In this document: in pieces, positions 45,926-53,720 of the stretch
Layout: each line of letters starts with the position of its first letter
Numbering within the stretch: the stretch's first letter is position 1
Source: Sporosarcina sp. FSL K6-3457
GTDB lineage: Bacteria; Bacillota; Bacilli; Bacillales_A; Planococcaceae
Direction: 5' to 3'
Length of the DNA: 64,000 bases
NCBI RefSeq assembly: GCF_038007285.1
Contig: NZ_JBBOWX010000001.1
Span: 1,009,501 to 1,073,500, forward strand
Translations under genes and position numbers: made by a program
The notes under the pieces: generated by a model
Seen by the model: only the letters and a program-made list of their open reading frames with translations
Databases searched by the model: none
Told to the model about the DNA's origin: nothing

Positions 45926-46012
45926 ACTGATTTCAACACGTATTATCGATATGACCCGATTGCGATTTATGAGCAAGTTGACTTATTTGTAGACATGCTG
46001 ATTGGAAGAAGT
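45926..46012 (+). pseudogene. C-terminal relic of a siderophore-binding lipoprotein gene
   Basis: One frame reads STDFNTYYRYDPIAIYEQ then VDLFVDMLIGRSKK. This matches the C-terminal pattern of the neighbouring receptors (for example SYFIDPLSLLAQTEELAEWL). No signal peptide, start or body of the gene is present. The relic lies between the Fur promoter at 45782 and the reductase start, so the promoter probably once drove this receptor. Confidence 0.7.
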
Positions 46013-46045
46013 AAGAAGAATCAGATAAAAAGAAAAGGGGTTTTT

Positions 46046-47107
46046 ATGATGAATTCAGAACAGCTATTTGATGTAACAATTATTGGTGGCGGCCCTGCAG
46101 GATTGTATTCTGCATTTTATAGTGGACTTAGAGAAATGAAAACGAAAATTATTGAATTCCAGCCCTTTTTAGGTGGGAAAGTGCATGTGTATCCGGAGAA
46201 AATGATTTGGGATGTAGGTGGCTTGACGCCTGTTGCGGGAGAAAAATTGATTGAACAAATGATTCAGCAGGGACTTACGTTCCAGCCTGAGCTTGTAGTC
46301 GGTGAAAAAGTGACATCGATTCAAAAAGATGATAGTGGTCACTTTGTGATACAGACTTCTACAGGTGAACAGCATCTGTCCAAAACAGTTATTTTAGCAG
46401 TAGGTGGAGGTATCTTGAAGCCGACAAAATTAGAAATTGAAGGTGCAGAACGTTTTGAAGTATCCAATTTGCATTATACGGTAAAATCACTGGCACGCTT
46501 CAAAGGGAAGACAGTATTGATTTCTGGAGGCGGTAACGCGGCGATAGACTGGGCAAATGAATTAGAGCCGATTGCGAAAAAAGTCTATTTGACGTATCGC
46601 AAAGATATGCTGAAAGGGCATGAAGCAGAAGTATCACGCCTATTCAGTAGTTCAGTGGAATGCTTATTGAACACCTCTATTGAAAGACTGATTGCGGCAG
46701 ATAATCATGAAACGATTGATCAAGTGGAATTAGTCAATACAGAGGATGGTCAGAAAATTCAACTGACAGTGGATGAAGTCATCATCAATCATGGGTACGA
46801 TCGGGATAAAGAGTTAACAGAAAACAGCGGATTGAATATAGAAATGGCAAATGAGTACAGTATTGCAGGTAGTCCAATGAGTGAAACATCAGTTCCAGGA
46901 CTCTATGCAGCAGGCGATATTTTGAATCATGAAGGCAAGCTTCATTTAATTGCAGGGGCATTCCAGGACGCGGCTAATGCTGTCAATAAAGCAAAGCAGT
47001 ATATTACACCGGATGCGTATGGACATGGCATGGTATCCTCGCATAATGACCTCTTTAAAGAAAAAAATCGCGAATTAGTGAAACATTTGTATGCGGTGAA
47101 AGCTTAA
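46046..47107 (+). CDS. Ferredoxin-NADP reductase-like flavoprotein (YumC/YcgT type)
   Basis: A 353-residue cytoplasmic flavoenzyme of the thioredoxin-reductase-like fold without the redox CxxC pair. The FAD motif is GGGPAGLYSAFYSG near the N-terminus, the NADPH motif SGGGNAAIDWANEL, and the second FAD motif AAGDILNHEGKLHLIAGAFQDAANAV. B. subtilis YumC and YcgT have the same layout and reduce ferredoxin or flavodoxin. In an iron-uptake context it may supply electrons for release of iron from siderophores. ATG 46046 lies 5 bases behind AAAAGGGG. It shares the Fur promoter at 45782 with the downstream lipoprotein. Confidence 0.88.
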   Translation: MMNSEQLFDVTIIGGGPAGLYSAFYSGLREMKTKIIEFQPFLGGKVHVYPEKMIWDVGGLTPVAGEKLIEQMIQQGLTFQPELVVGEKVTSIQKDDSGHFVIQTSTGEQHLSKTVILAVGGGILKPTKLEIEGAERFEVSNLHYTVKSLARFKGKTVLISGGGNAAIDWANELEPIAKKVYLTYRKDMLKGHEAEVSRLFSSSVECLLNTSIERLIAADNHETIDQVELVNTEDGQKIQLTVDEVIINHGYDRDKELTENSGLNIEMANEYSIAGSPMSETSVPGLYAAGDILNHEGKLHLIAGAFQDAANAVNKAKQYITPDAYGHGMVSSHNDLFKEKNRELVKHLYAVKA

Positions 47108-47167
47108 CTTTCATGTTCACTGTTCTGATTATGAAGTATTATCTAACAGTAAAAAGGAGCGCATAAG

Positions 47168-48127
47168 GTGAAACTAAAAAAATGGTCTTACTCATTATGT
47201 TTGGTGGTATTTCTAGCTATCATCTTAGCGGGCTGTAATGAAAATAAAGAACAGTCAAGTGAAGAGAATAATGCGGGCACAATTACAAGAATGTATAAGG
47301 ATGTAACTGGAAGAGAAGTAGAAATACCAGTGAATCCAAAGCGTGTAGTGACGACTCAGTATTTAGATGCAATGCTTGCATTAGGCGTAAAGCCAATCGG
47401 CACACCTTCTCATGTCTTGAATAACAATTATTTAGGTGAATTACAGGAAGGTGTGGAGGATCTCGGAAGCCCTTTTAGTATAGAAAAGGTCTTGGAGCTA
47501 GCACCAGATTTAATTATTTCAGCAGACCCTGAAGAAGTAGAACAATTAAGTAAAATTGCACCTACTGTTGTCATTCCATGGATGTATGGAGATGTTTATG
47601 CACAACTAAAAGAAGTAGCTAGTATCTTGGACAAAGAGAAGGAAGCCGATGACTGGATTGCCAAGTTAGATGAAAAGGCTGCAGAAGGTAGAGAGAAAAT
47701 CGCTGGTAAAATAAGTGAGGATGAAGTAGTATCGATTTTTATGACTTATGAAAAAGATACACTTAGACTTTATGGTGCACGAAATGTCGGACATGTACTG
47801 TATCGCTCATTGCAACTAACTCCACCACCTTATATTCAAGAACAACTAGCAAATGACCCTGACTTTGAAAAATTTGTTTATGAGGATATATCGATGGAGA
47901 AATTACCAGATTACGCAGGCGATACAATCGTCATGTTGTCGTTTGGCGAAGAAACAAAAGCAGAGGGAGGCATGTACTCTCAAATTGAGCAAAGTTCTTT
48001 ATGGAAGGGCCTAGATGCTGTGAAAGACAACAAAGTCTATCATATTGGTGAAAATCCATGGTTTACGTATGCTCCAATCGCCATTGAGAAATCATTAGAT
48101 AAAGCGATTGAGTTGTTTTCTGAGTAA
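47168..48127 (+). CDS. Iron-siderophore ABC substrate-binding lipoprotein (FeuA-like)
   Basis: A 319-residue lipoprotein with GTG start behind AAGGAGCGC. The signal peptide ends IILAGC (Cys23). The FecB domain has DVTGREVEIPVNPKRVVTTQYLDAMLALGVKPIG, LAPDLIISADPEEVEQLSKIAPTVVI and LPDYAGDTIVMLSFG. It lies 60 bases behind the reductase gene with no promoter or terminator between, so it is the second gene of that Fur-controlled operon. No permease follows, making it another orphan receptor of the region. Confidence 0.9.
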   Translation: MKLKKWSYSLCLVVFLAIILAGCNENKEQSSEENNAGTITRMYKDVTGREVEIPVNPKRVVTTQYLDAMLALGVKPIGTPSHVLNNNYLGELQEGVEDLGSPFSIEKVLELAPDLIISADPEEVEQLSKIAPTVVIPWMYGDVYAQLKEVASILDKEKEADDWIAKLDEKAAEGREKIAGKISEDEVVSIFMTYEKDTLRLYGARNVGHVLYRSLQLTPPPYIQEQLANDPDFEKFVYEDISMEKLPDYAGDTIVMLSFGEETKAEGGMYSQIEQSSLWKGLDAVKDNKVYHIGENPWFTYAPIAIEKSLDKAIELFSE

Positions 48128-48299
48128 TATAAGATGGAAAGCGAAGTGGATTCTATTGAGTTTGCTTTAGCTGAGTCTATCGAGAGTTTCATGAGTTTAA
48201 CTTATCCAAATGTAGTAATTAAAGAAATCTAGCAAAAGATCGAAACTTAGGCAGATGTACTCAGTATCTACTATTTCCTTAGAAATCTGTAAAAAGGGG

Positions 48300-48344
48300 T
48301 GCCTGGCTATCAAGCAATTTGTGTAGTTGCTTGACAGCCAGGCA
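48300..48344. terminator. Strong bidirectional terminator
   Basis: TGCCTGGCTATCAAGCAA pairs with TTGCTTGACAGCCAGGCA over 18 positions with one mismatch and a 9-base loop. It separates the rightward iron region from the leftward operon ending at 48347. Confidence 0.88.
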
Positions 48345-48346
48345 TT

Positions 48347-49510
48347 CTATTTAGCTAAAACCTTCATCATTTCGCGTAATTGTGCTTGCAATAATTTCAG
48401 CTCCTGATCGGTAATCTCGTCATCGCCATATCTCACTTTTTGATAAATACTAAGATTGCTATCTAGATCAATTCGTTCAAACCATTCCTCCAGCGACTCA
48501 AAAGGCTCTCTGCCCTTGTGGGATTTTTCTGCCTTTCGCTCAAAGTCATACACCATTTTACGGGCAGGATGTTTTGGTTTGTTAAAATAATTTTTGAGGT
48601 TGAATGTTACAAGATTATCTGAACTCACTTTTTCGTTTGATTGAATATATGATTTCTCTCGAATGGTCTTCATGCGAGAAAAATGCCAAGGTCTTTTCAG
48701 CAACAAGAACAATAAGCCGATAATTGCACAGATGACAATTATTGAAGTAAGTCCAGCGTAGCCAACAACAAATACTGAAATTTCTTCGAGAAATGATACA
48801 CCGAGCTCCTCCTTATCATCATCTTGTTGGAGCACTTCAGCATGTTCCCCTCTTAAAGGTATATCTTCTAAAAACTCGAATACCCCTACAAACTTCCCTA
48901 GAAATAAAAATATAAAGTCGAGTAGACTATCCACTAATGTAAACACAGTAAACCGAAGTAAATAAAGAATAAGTGCACCCAAACTAAGAAAAGTAATAAA
49001 ATAAAGGCCAACTAGAACAGGTATCTGTTTCCGCTGTACTTTGGGAATCATGACAGCATGAGCGGAAAAATGCCCCACTAGGATGATAAGTAATTGAAAA
49101 ATCACACAGGCAAGTATTCGATAATCCTTTATGAATAAAAATAAGGGGATTGCTAAAATAATTGTGAAAACAAGATAATGCATTTCATGGTTACCCGCAG
49201 GTCTCTTTTGGATAGCGAGATACCGCCAAGTGAAGAATCCTGTATAAAAGAGGTTTAGTACCAATGGGTAGTCGAATAAGTAAAAGGCCGTGAGTAGCAA
49301 TGGTAAGGTCACCAGATACGGCAGTAAACTAGACATGTATTTGGCGTACACCGAAAATGCGATACAAAGACAGAAGGCCACTGAAAAATAACTCCAATAA
49401 GGTGTTTCATGAAAATAGGCATTGAGATTGGGGAGAGTAATCAGAAAAACGATTAGAACTTCACTGACAAAATAGCTAGCAGCAAGTAGGATTGGGTGCT
49501 TATTTTGCAA
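48347..49510 (-). CDS. Membrane protein with C-terminal DUF4129-like domain
   Basis: A 387-residue protein. Seven or more membrane segments occupy residues 1-190, an extracellular or loop region rich in Glu and Asp follows, one more membrane helix is near 270, and a cytoplasmic tail holds RKMVYDFERKAEKSHKGREPFESLEEWFERI, resembling DUF4129. Such proteins often end MoxR-DUF58 operons, usually with a transglutaminase core; that core is not visible here. I choose TTG 49510, 9 bases behind GAGAGGGGG; a longer frame would overlap the DUF58 gene by 59 bases. Confidence 0.7.
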   Translation of the reverse strand: MQNKHPILLAASYFVSEVLIVFLITLPNLNAYFHETPYWSYFSVAFCLCIAFSVYAKYMSSLLPYLVTLPLLLTAFYLFDYPLVLNLFYTGFFTWRYLAIQKRPAGNHEMHYLVFTIILAIPLFLFIKDYRILACVIFQLLIILVGHFSAHAVMIPKVQRKQIPVLVGLYFITFLSLGALILYLLRFTVFTLVDSLLDFIFLFLGKFVGVFEFLEDIPLRGEHAEVLQQDDDKEELGVSFLEEISVFVVGYAGLTSIIVICAIIGLLFLLLKRPWHFSRMKTIREKSYIQSNEKVSSDNLVTFNLKNYFNKPKHPARKMVYDFERKAEKSHKGREPFESLEEWFERIDLDSNLSIYQKVRYGDDEITDQELKLLQAQLREMMKVLAK

Positions 49511-50717
49511 TTTTTTTGGCCCCCTCTCCCCATGGTTGAATGACTGCACCTTCAGCAAAGCTTTTAACGTGAAATAGTGATTGTTGTTTGTGCTTCCACT
49601 TGTTTGTTAAAGGGCCCAAGTCAGAGGGAATGTCACCTATAAAGATAATAGACGTAGGTTTAGCAAGCTGCTGACCGACCCGGTGAAGCATTTGGTTAAA
49701 CGGTAAAAGAGCTGCTTGGCGATCAATCCTTGCTAACATTTCTAATGCCTGCAAATAATGTACTTTACCTAGTCCTTCATGCATATGAAAGTAGGGGACT
49801 TTTCCTGGTCTTCGCGCATTTAGAAATAGTTCATAGGAGATTCCTTTTTCGGTAGCAAAGCGACATAGATAAGCTGTATAGGATAATAAAGTTTCTAAAT
49901 TACGATTAAATGCCTCCATATCCAAGTTATTAGCCGTATCTAGATTCACAATGAAGACAAAGGAAAGGTCAGCTGTTTTTTCATATATATTCGTTTGTAG
50001 CTGTTGCGTTTTAACGGATGCTTTCCAATTAATTCGATGGAATGGATCACTAAAGCTATAATCTCTTGTCCCAATTGGACTTTGAATATCTTCAAAAGGA
50101 GAGCCGTTCATGCGCTGCTCTCCATTCACTCTGTTAACGATTGCATCCATACCTTTTACAGGTAAAAATCTTGGAAGTACGATATACTCCGTTTGAAATG
50201 TAGGTGCGAACTTCAAACGGATGGAGTCGAATAGAAATAGATGTGGATAGGTATAGGAAATAGTATAAATTCCAGTCGTACCACGCTGTTTGGCAATAAC
50301 TGGGATTTTTGTTGATATCTTTCTATTTCCCATAATAGTCGTAGGAATGTGCATTTCGTTCCAATAGCTTTTTTCATCATTCTGTTGCTCCGTAGGTTTT
50401 ATGGCTGGGCCATGCTTAAACCGCAGCTCACCATTCAAAAGTGGGAAAATAGACGTGTTTTGAAAGGTGAATGAAAGCAAGGCCTCTTCTCCTGGAAACA
50501 GTCTTATTTTCACTTTTGGATTATCTAAGCGGAGAGAGGTCGCCATTTTTTTTTCATATAAGGTACTTAGTAAGAAGTAGCCAATGAAAATACCAGCCAT
50601 CATGAATAGCAATGCGTTATGAGTAATGACTCCAACTAAGCCGAAGGTAGCCATAATAATGAACAGGAAATCAACATTCTTCGCGTGATGCCGACCATTC
50701 TCAATTTTCCACCTCAT
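49500..50717 (-). CDS. DUF58 domain protein
   Basis: A 405-residue protein. Two membrane helices are near the N-terminus (residues 15-55), a beta-rich region follows, then the DUF58 core with SPFEDIQSPIGTRDYSFSDPFHRINWKASVKTQQL. A von Willebrand A-like fold is expected after it. DUF58 proteins are partners of MoxR ATPases, possibly for assembling membrane or cell-surface complexes. It overlaps the MoxR gene by 4 bases and the downstream membrane-protein gene slightly. Confidence 0.9.
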   Translation of the reverse strand: MRWKIENGRHHAKNVDFLFIIMATFGLVGVITHNALLFMMAGIFIGYFLLSTLYEKKMATSLRLDNPKVKIRLFPGEEALLSFTFQNTSIFPLLNGELRFKHGPAIKPTEQQNDEKSYWNEMHIPTTIMGNRKISTKIPVIAKQRGTTGIYTISYTYPHLFLFDSIRLKFAPTFQTEYIVLPRFLPVKGMDAIVNRVNGEQRMNGSPFEDIQSPIGTRDYSFSDPFHRINWKASVKTQQLQTNIYEKTADLSFVFIVNLDTANNLDMEAFNRNLETLLSYTAYLCRFATEKGISYELFLNARRPGKVPYFHMHEGLGKVHYLQALEMLARIDRQAALLPFNQMLHRVGQQLAKPTSIIFIGDIPSDLGPLTNKWKHKQQSLFHVKSFAEGAVIQPWGEGAKKIAK

Positions 50718-51658
50718 ATTTGCTTCACTCCATACTCAACGGGTACGAGGACTTCCTGATTAATTTCTTTGATAATTTGTTGCGGTGTTTTTTTGATTTC
50801 TCCTTCCATTGTTAAGATAAGGCGGTGTTCAAATAGATAGGGCAACAAAAACTTGACGTCCTCTGGTGTCACATAATCTCGGTTTTCTATACAGGCCCGT
50901 GCTTGAGATGCGCGCATTAATGCCAGCATTCCTCTAGGGCTAATTCCAAGTTCAACATCATTATGCTCTCTAGAACAATGAATTAAGTTCACTATATAAT
51001 CATATACGACATCTGATATTGTAATTTTTTTGATTTCATCTTGTAGCAGCTTTATATCCTCTAGCGAGAGGAGCGGCTTGATGGCTTCAAAAGGATCATT
51101 TTGGGCATGAGATTGGAGCAGAAGCTTATCCTCTGTTTTGGATGGGTAACCTAAATCAATTTTAAAGAGAAAACGATCTAATTGTGCTTCTGGTAATGGA
51201 AATGTTCCATAACTTTGTTCTATCGGATTTTGCGTGGCAATGATCATAAATGGTCGAGGGATAGCAATGGTTTCTCCATCAATGGTTGCCTGAAACTCTT
51301 CCATAGCCTCGAGAAGACTCGATTGCGTTCGTGGCGTTGCCCGATTGATTTCATCGGCTAGCAGGATGTTTGTATGTATGGGACCAAGTCGTAATTCAAA
51401 CTCTTGAATTTTAGGGTTGAAATAACGAATTCCAGTAATGTCACTTGGCAAGACATCGGAAGTAAATTGAATTCTACTAAACAGACCGTTTATCATTTTA
51501 GCGAAGCTTTTTGCTAGTTTTGTTTTACCTGTGCCTGGAACACTTTCTAACAGGACATGTCCTTGGGTGAGGAGGGCGATAAACAGTAAATCCAATACGT
51601 CCTCCTTACAAAAAATCACTTGTTCAAGGTTCTTTTTTGCTTGCTTTATTAGCTCCAT
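50714..51658 (-). CDS. MoxR-family AAA+ ATPase
   Basis: A 314-residue AAA+ protein with Walker A PGTGKTKLAKSF, Walker B ILLADEINRATPRTQSSLLEAMEE, sensor 1 IATQNPIEQ and the lid domain with ISPRGMLALMRASQ. MoxR ATPases act as chaperone-like factors for complexes encoded beside them. It is first in a leftward operon with the DUF58 and membrane-protein genes. An ATG at 51676 is also in frame but has no ribosome site, while 51658 has a weak AAGTAGGT. Confidence 0.92.
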   Translation of the reverse strand: MELIKQAKKNLEQVIFCKEDVLDLLFIALLTQGHVLLESVPGTGKTKLAKSFAKMINGLFSRIQFTSDVLPSDITGIRYFNPKIQEFELRLGPIHTNILLADEINRATPRTQSSLLEAMEEFQATIDGETIAIPRPFMIIATQNPIEQSYGTFPLPEAQLDRFLFKIDLGYPSKTEDKLLLQSHAQNDPFEAIKPLLSLEDIKLLQDEIKKITISDVVYDYIVNLIHCSREHNDVELGISPRGMLALMRASQARACIENRDYVTPEDVKFLLPYLFEHRLILTMEGEIKKTPQQIIKEINQEVLVPVEYGVKQI

Positions 51659-51764
51659 CGTATAACCTACTTTCATAATCTGATGACTGAATTTTCCTAT
51701 TCATCATTATTATAGCACTTATTAATTTGAATTGAACTAATTATATGAGAAGAGTAGAGTGATT

Positions 51765-52460
51765 TTATCGCATAAAAAAATGAAATAGCGTGCTCAAGAG
51801 ATACCCCATGAGGATATAGCTTAAAAATGAAACCCTGGGTAAAGCCTGGCGATGCTGTAGGATGAATTCAGATAGACTAGTTGCCGCGAGTAAGCTAATG
51901 GAAATACCGAGTAAAATGCTTTGTGCGTGATTGGTTAGATTGATGTAATGCCCAATCCAAATAAATAGAGTAAAGCACATGGATAAGCTCATAAAAACAA
52001 GAAGGAGGCTCCATAAATGTTTACCTTGCGAGAGCAGTGCTGCTGTGAGAGCGAATCCTTCTGGCACATGATGGAGAATGGTTGACGTAGTGAGGGTGAT
52101 ACCGAAAGTGGAATCACTTAATGCATTGCCGATGGTTATGCTCAGTGGAATGGTGTGGAGTAAGAGCGCAATGGTGAGTAAGTAGAGAGAGGGCGTTTGT
52201 GCAGTTGCTGGGTGGGTGAACCCGTGGAGTACTTGAAATAATAGATAGCCAATCAAGGCACCGAGGAGGATACCGAACATTTGGTACATTTGCAAGGCGG
52301 TTGGAATGATATCGAGCGCGAGCAATCCCACTAGAAATCCACCGCATAGCAGGGATAGACCTTGCGTTGTTTGTTGAAATAGTTTGGAGACAATCCAAGC
52401 AAAAATGCCCCCTACACTGACGCTTATAAAAAGAAATCCACCGAGTATCATGGCACTCAA
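51765..52460 (-). CDS. ZIP-family metal transporter
   Basis: A 231-residue membrane protein with eight hydrophobic segments. Metal-site motifs are LLLHTIPLSITIGNAL in helix 4 and ILHHVPEGFALTAAL in helix 5. ZIP proteins import zinc or other divalent metals, and some bacterial members may work in the other direction. TTG 52460 has AAGGCGG 8 bases upstream; ATG 52451 is an alternative. It diverges from the copper operon but shares no obvious operator. Confidence 0.82.
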   Translation of the reverse strand: MSAMILGGFLFISVSVGGIFAWIVSKLFQQTTQGLSLLCGGFLVGLLALDIIPTALQMYQMFGILLGALIGYLLFQVLHGFTHPATAQTPSLYLLTIALLLHTIPLSITIGNALSDSTFGITLTTSTILHHVPEGFALTAALLSQGKHLWSLLLVFMSLSMCFTLFIWIGHYINLTNHAQSILLGISISLLAATSLSEFILQHRQALPRVSFLSYILMGYLLSTLFHFFMR

Positions 52461-52561
52461 ATGTCTGGCCGCCTTTCATAACGAAGTCGTTGTAAAACAA
52501 CTATATGCGCCAAGATTTGTTTTTTTGAATGAATTATACCCCTCGTTAGTATAAAAATCTG

Positions 52562-52666
52562 GTGGCGGTCATAAAGTCTCCCATGGCGGTCGTGAAGCGA
52601 TGCGTGCCAGTCATAAATGTAGTTATGGCGAGCATAACAAGCGGCATGGCGGTCATAATGAGAAGG
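52562..52666. repeat. Five tandem imperfect 21-bp repeats
   Basis: The units start GTGGCGGTCATAAAG, ATGGCGGTCGTGAAG, GTGCCAGTCATAAAT, ATGGCGAGCATAACA and ATGGCGGTCATAATG, each exactly 21 bases apart. The first half of each unit is conserved, the second half varies. They fill the gap between the divergent ZIP gene and csoR. The 21-base spacing is two helix turns and also seven codons (MAVIxxx), so either protein binding or a decayed repeat peptide could explain it. Confidence 0.85.
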
Positions 52667-52744
52667 AATTGACTTGAGGAAGATAGTTAAAGTTACAGTT
52701 AATAAAAAGCGAACTCATTGACCCCCTTCTAGTAAAATGATAAT

Positions 52745-52761
52745 ATAGGGGTACGGGGTAT
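52745..52761. promoter_or_regulatory. Putative CsoR operator before csoR
   Basis: ATAGGGGTACGGGGTAT has the G-tract/TA pattern of CsoR sites and lies 28 bases before the csoR start. It resembles the site before copZ (ACCTGTATGGGGTAT). Confidence 0.65.
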
Positions 52762-52789
52762 TTGTAAATCGTTATGAGGAGTGATAACA

Positions 52790-53077
52790 ATGGAGGAAAC
52801 AACTAAAAAAACAGTTCAACCAAATAAGCAACAGCTGCTCAATCGTTTAAAGCGTGTTGAAGGACAAGTACGGGGCGTTCATCAAATGGTGGAAAATGAT
52901 CGTTATTGCGTCGATATTTTGCATCAGATAAGTGCGATTCAATCAGCGATGAACAAGGTTTCATTGGCATTGCTTGAAGATCATACGCATCACTGTGTAG
53001 TCAATGCCATTAAAGGGCAGGATGGTGATGCGGCGATTAAAGAATTAATGGATGTTATGAAAACAATGACAAAATAA
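52790..53077 (+). CDS. csoR: Copper-sensing repressor CsoR
   Basis: A 95-residue all-helical repressor. The Cu(I) triad is Cys40, His65 and Cys69 (spacing 25 and 4, the same as in known CsoR proteins), within VDILHQISAIQSAMNKVSL and HTHHCVVNAI. The N-terminal LLNRLKRVEGQVRGVHQMVE is the family signature. Cu(I) binding should release it from copper-gene promoters. ATG 52790 lies 8 bases behind GAGGAG; the GTG at 52781 overlaps that site. It heads the copper genes csoR, copZ and copA. Confidence 0.95.
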   Translation: MEETTKKTVQPNKQQLLNRLKRVEGQVRGVHQMVENDRYCVDILHQISAIQSAMNKVSLALLEDHTHHCVVNAIKGQDGDAAIKELMDVMKTMTK

Positions 53078-53090
53078 AAAATTCTATCTC

Positions 53091-53115
53091 TTGACATACC
53101 TGTATGGGGTATAGT
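53091..53115 (+). promoter_or_regulatory. Promoter and putative CsoR operator of copZ
   Basis: TTGACA (53091-53096) overlaps the site ATACCTGTATGGGGTAT (53096-53112), which has the TACC...GGGGTA form of CsoR operators. The -10 region (TATAGT, 53110-53115) is closer than usual, so the exact promoter is uncertain. Confidence 0.65.
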
Positions 53116-53152
53116 AAATTGTAGTTAACAATAAAACAGGAGGTTTTTAATT

Positions 53153-53353
53153 ATGAAAGAAATTTTAAAAGTAGAAGGTATGTCATGTAATCATTGTGTC
53201 AATTCAATCGAGACAAGTGTTGGGGAATTGACAGGTGTTTCATCAGTTAAAGTGGATCTTGGTAGCAAAGAAGTTGCAGTAGAATTTGACGGTGCAGCTA
53301 CATTGGCTCAAATTAAAGAAACAATCGAAGACCAGGGTTTCGACCTCGCCTAA
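53153..53353 (+). CDS. copZ: Copper chaperone CopZ
   Basis: A 66-residue heavy-metal-associated (HMA) domain protein with the Cu(I)-binding motif GMSCNHC (Cys12, Cys15) and the usual ferredoxin-like fold pattern, ending IKETIEDQGFDLA. CopZ carries Cu(I) to the exporter CopA and to CsoR. An AGGAGG site lies before ATG. In many Bacillales copZ directly precedes or follows copA; here a GC-rich repeat of about 230 bp separates them. Confidence 0.95.
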   Translation: MKEILKVEGMSCNHCVNSIETSVGELTGVSSVKVDLGSKEVAVEFDGAATLAQIKETIEDQGFDLA

Positions 53354-53361
53354 CTAAGAAT

Positions 53362-53590
53362 CAATTACGCCTCGGCGTAATTGCGTCCAGATTTTGAATT
53401 GCGCTTGAGGCCAGCACGGGGGAAGGATTGAACTTCATCCTTCCTTGCTGGTCATGCAACGAGGGAAGGATTGAATTGCATCCTTCCTTGTTGCCGCAGG
53501 ACGCGGCGAACTTAGGGTGCCTTCTTAATTCCTTTCAAAATCTGTGACATCCGCCGGAGGCTTTCATTTTAGTTCAGCAGGGAATTTCTG
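53362..53590. repeat. GC-rich dispersed repeat R2, copy D (fullest copy)
   Basis: It starts with the palindrome AATTACGCCTCGGCGTAATT, then TCCAGATTTTGAATT, then two successive hairpins GGAAGGAT...ATCCTTCC, then GCAGGACGCGGCGAACTTA and CAAAATCTGTGACATCCGCC. The two internal hairpins are absent from copy B. It ends in an inverted pair, TTTTAGTTCAGCAG / CTGCTGAACTAAAA. It separates copZ from copA. Confidence 0.85.
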
Positions 53591-53720
53591 CTGAACTAAA
53601 ATGAATTTCCGCTTACACCATGTGGGGGATCAAGCGGTGGAGGAGATTATACCTCACAGTAGGTATAATCCTTCTTTTCGAAAAATATATACCCCCACCA
53701 AGTATCGGAGGAGAGATATT

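Noticed and set aside
28089..48127. Siderophore biosynthesis cluster
   Set aside because: No NRPS, NIS synthetase or dihydroxybenzoate genes are seen. The ABC exporter at 32515 alone is not enough.
48134..48232. Open frame of 32 codons after the last lipoprotein gene
   Set aside because: It has an ATG but no clear ribosome site, no recognisable motif, and is too short to tell from chance.
52562..52666. CRISPR array
   Set aside because: The 21-bp units follow each other directly with no unique spacers, and no cas genes are present.
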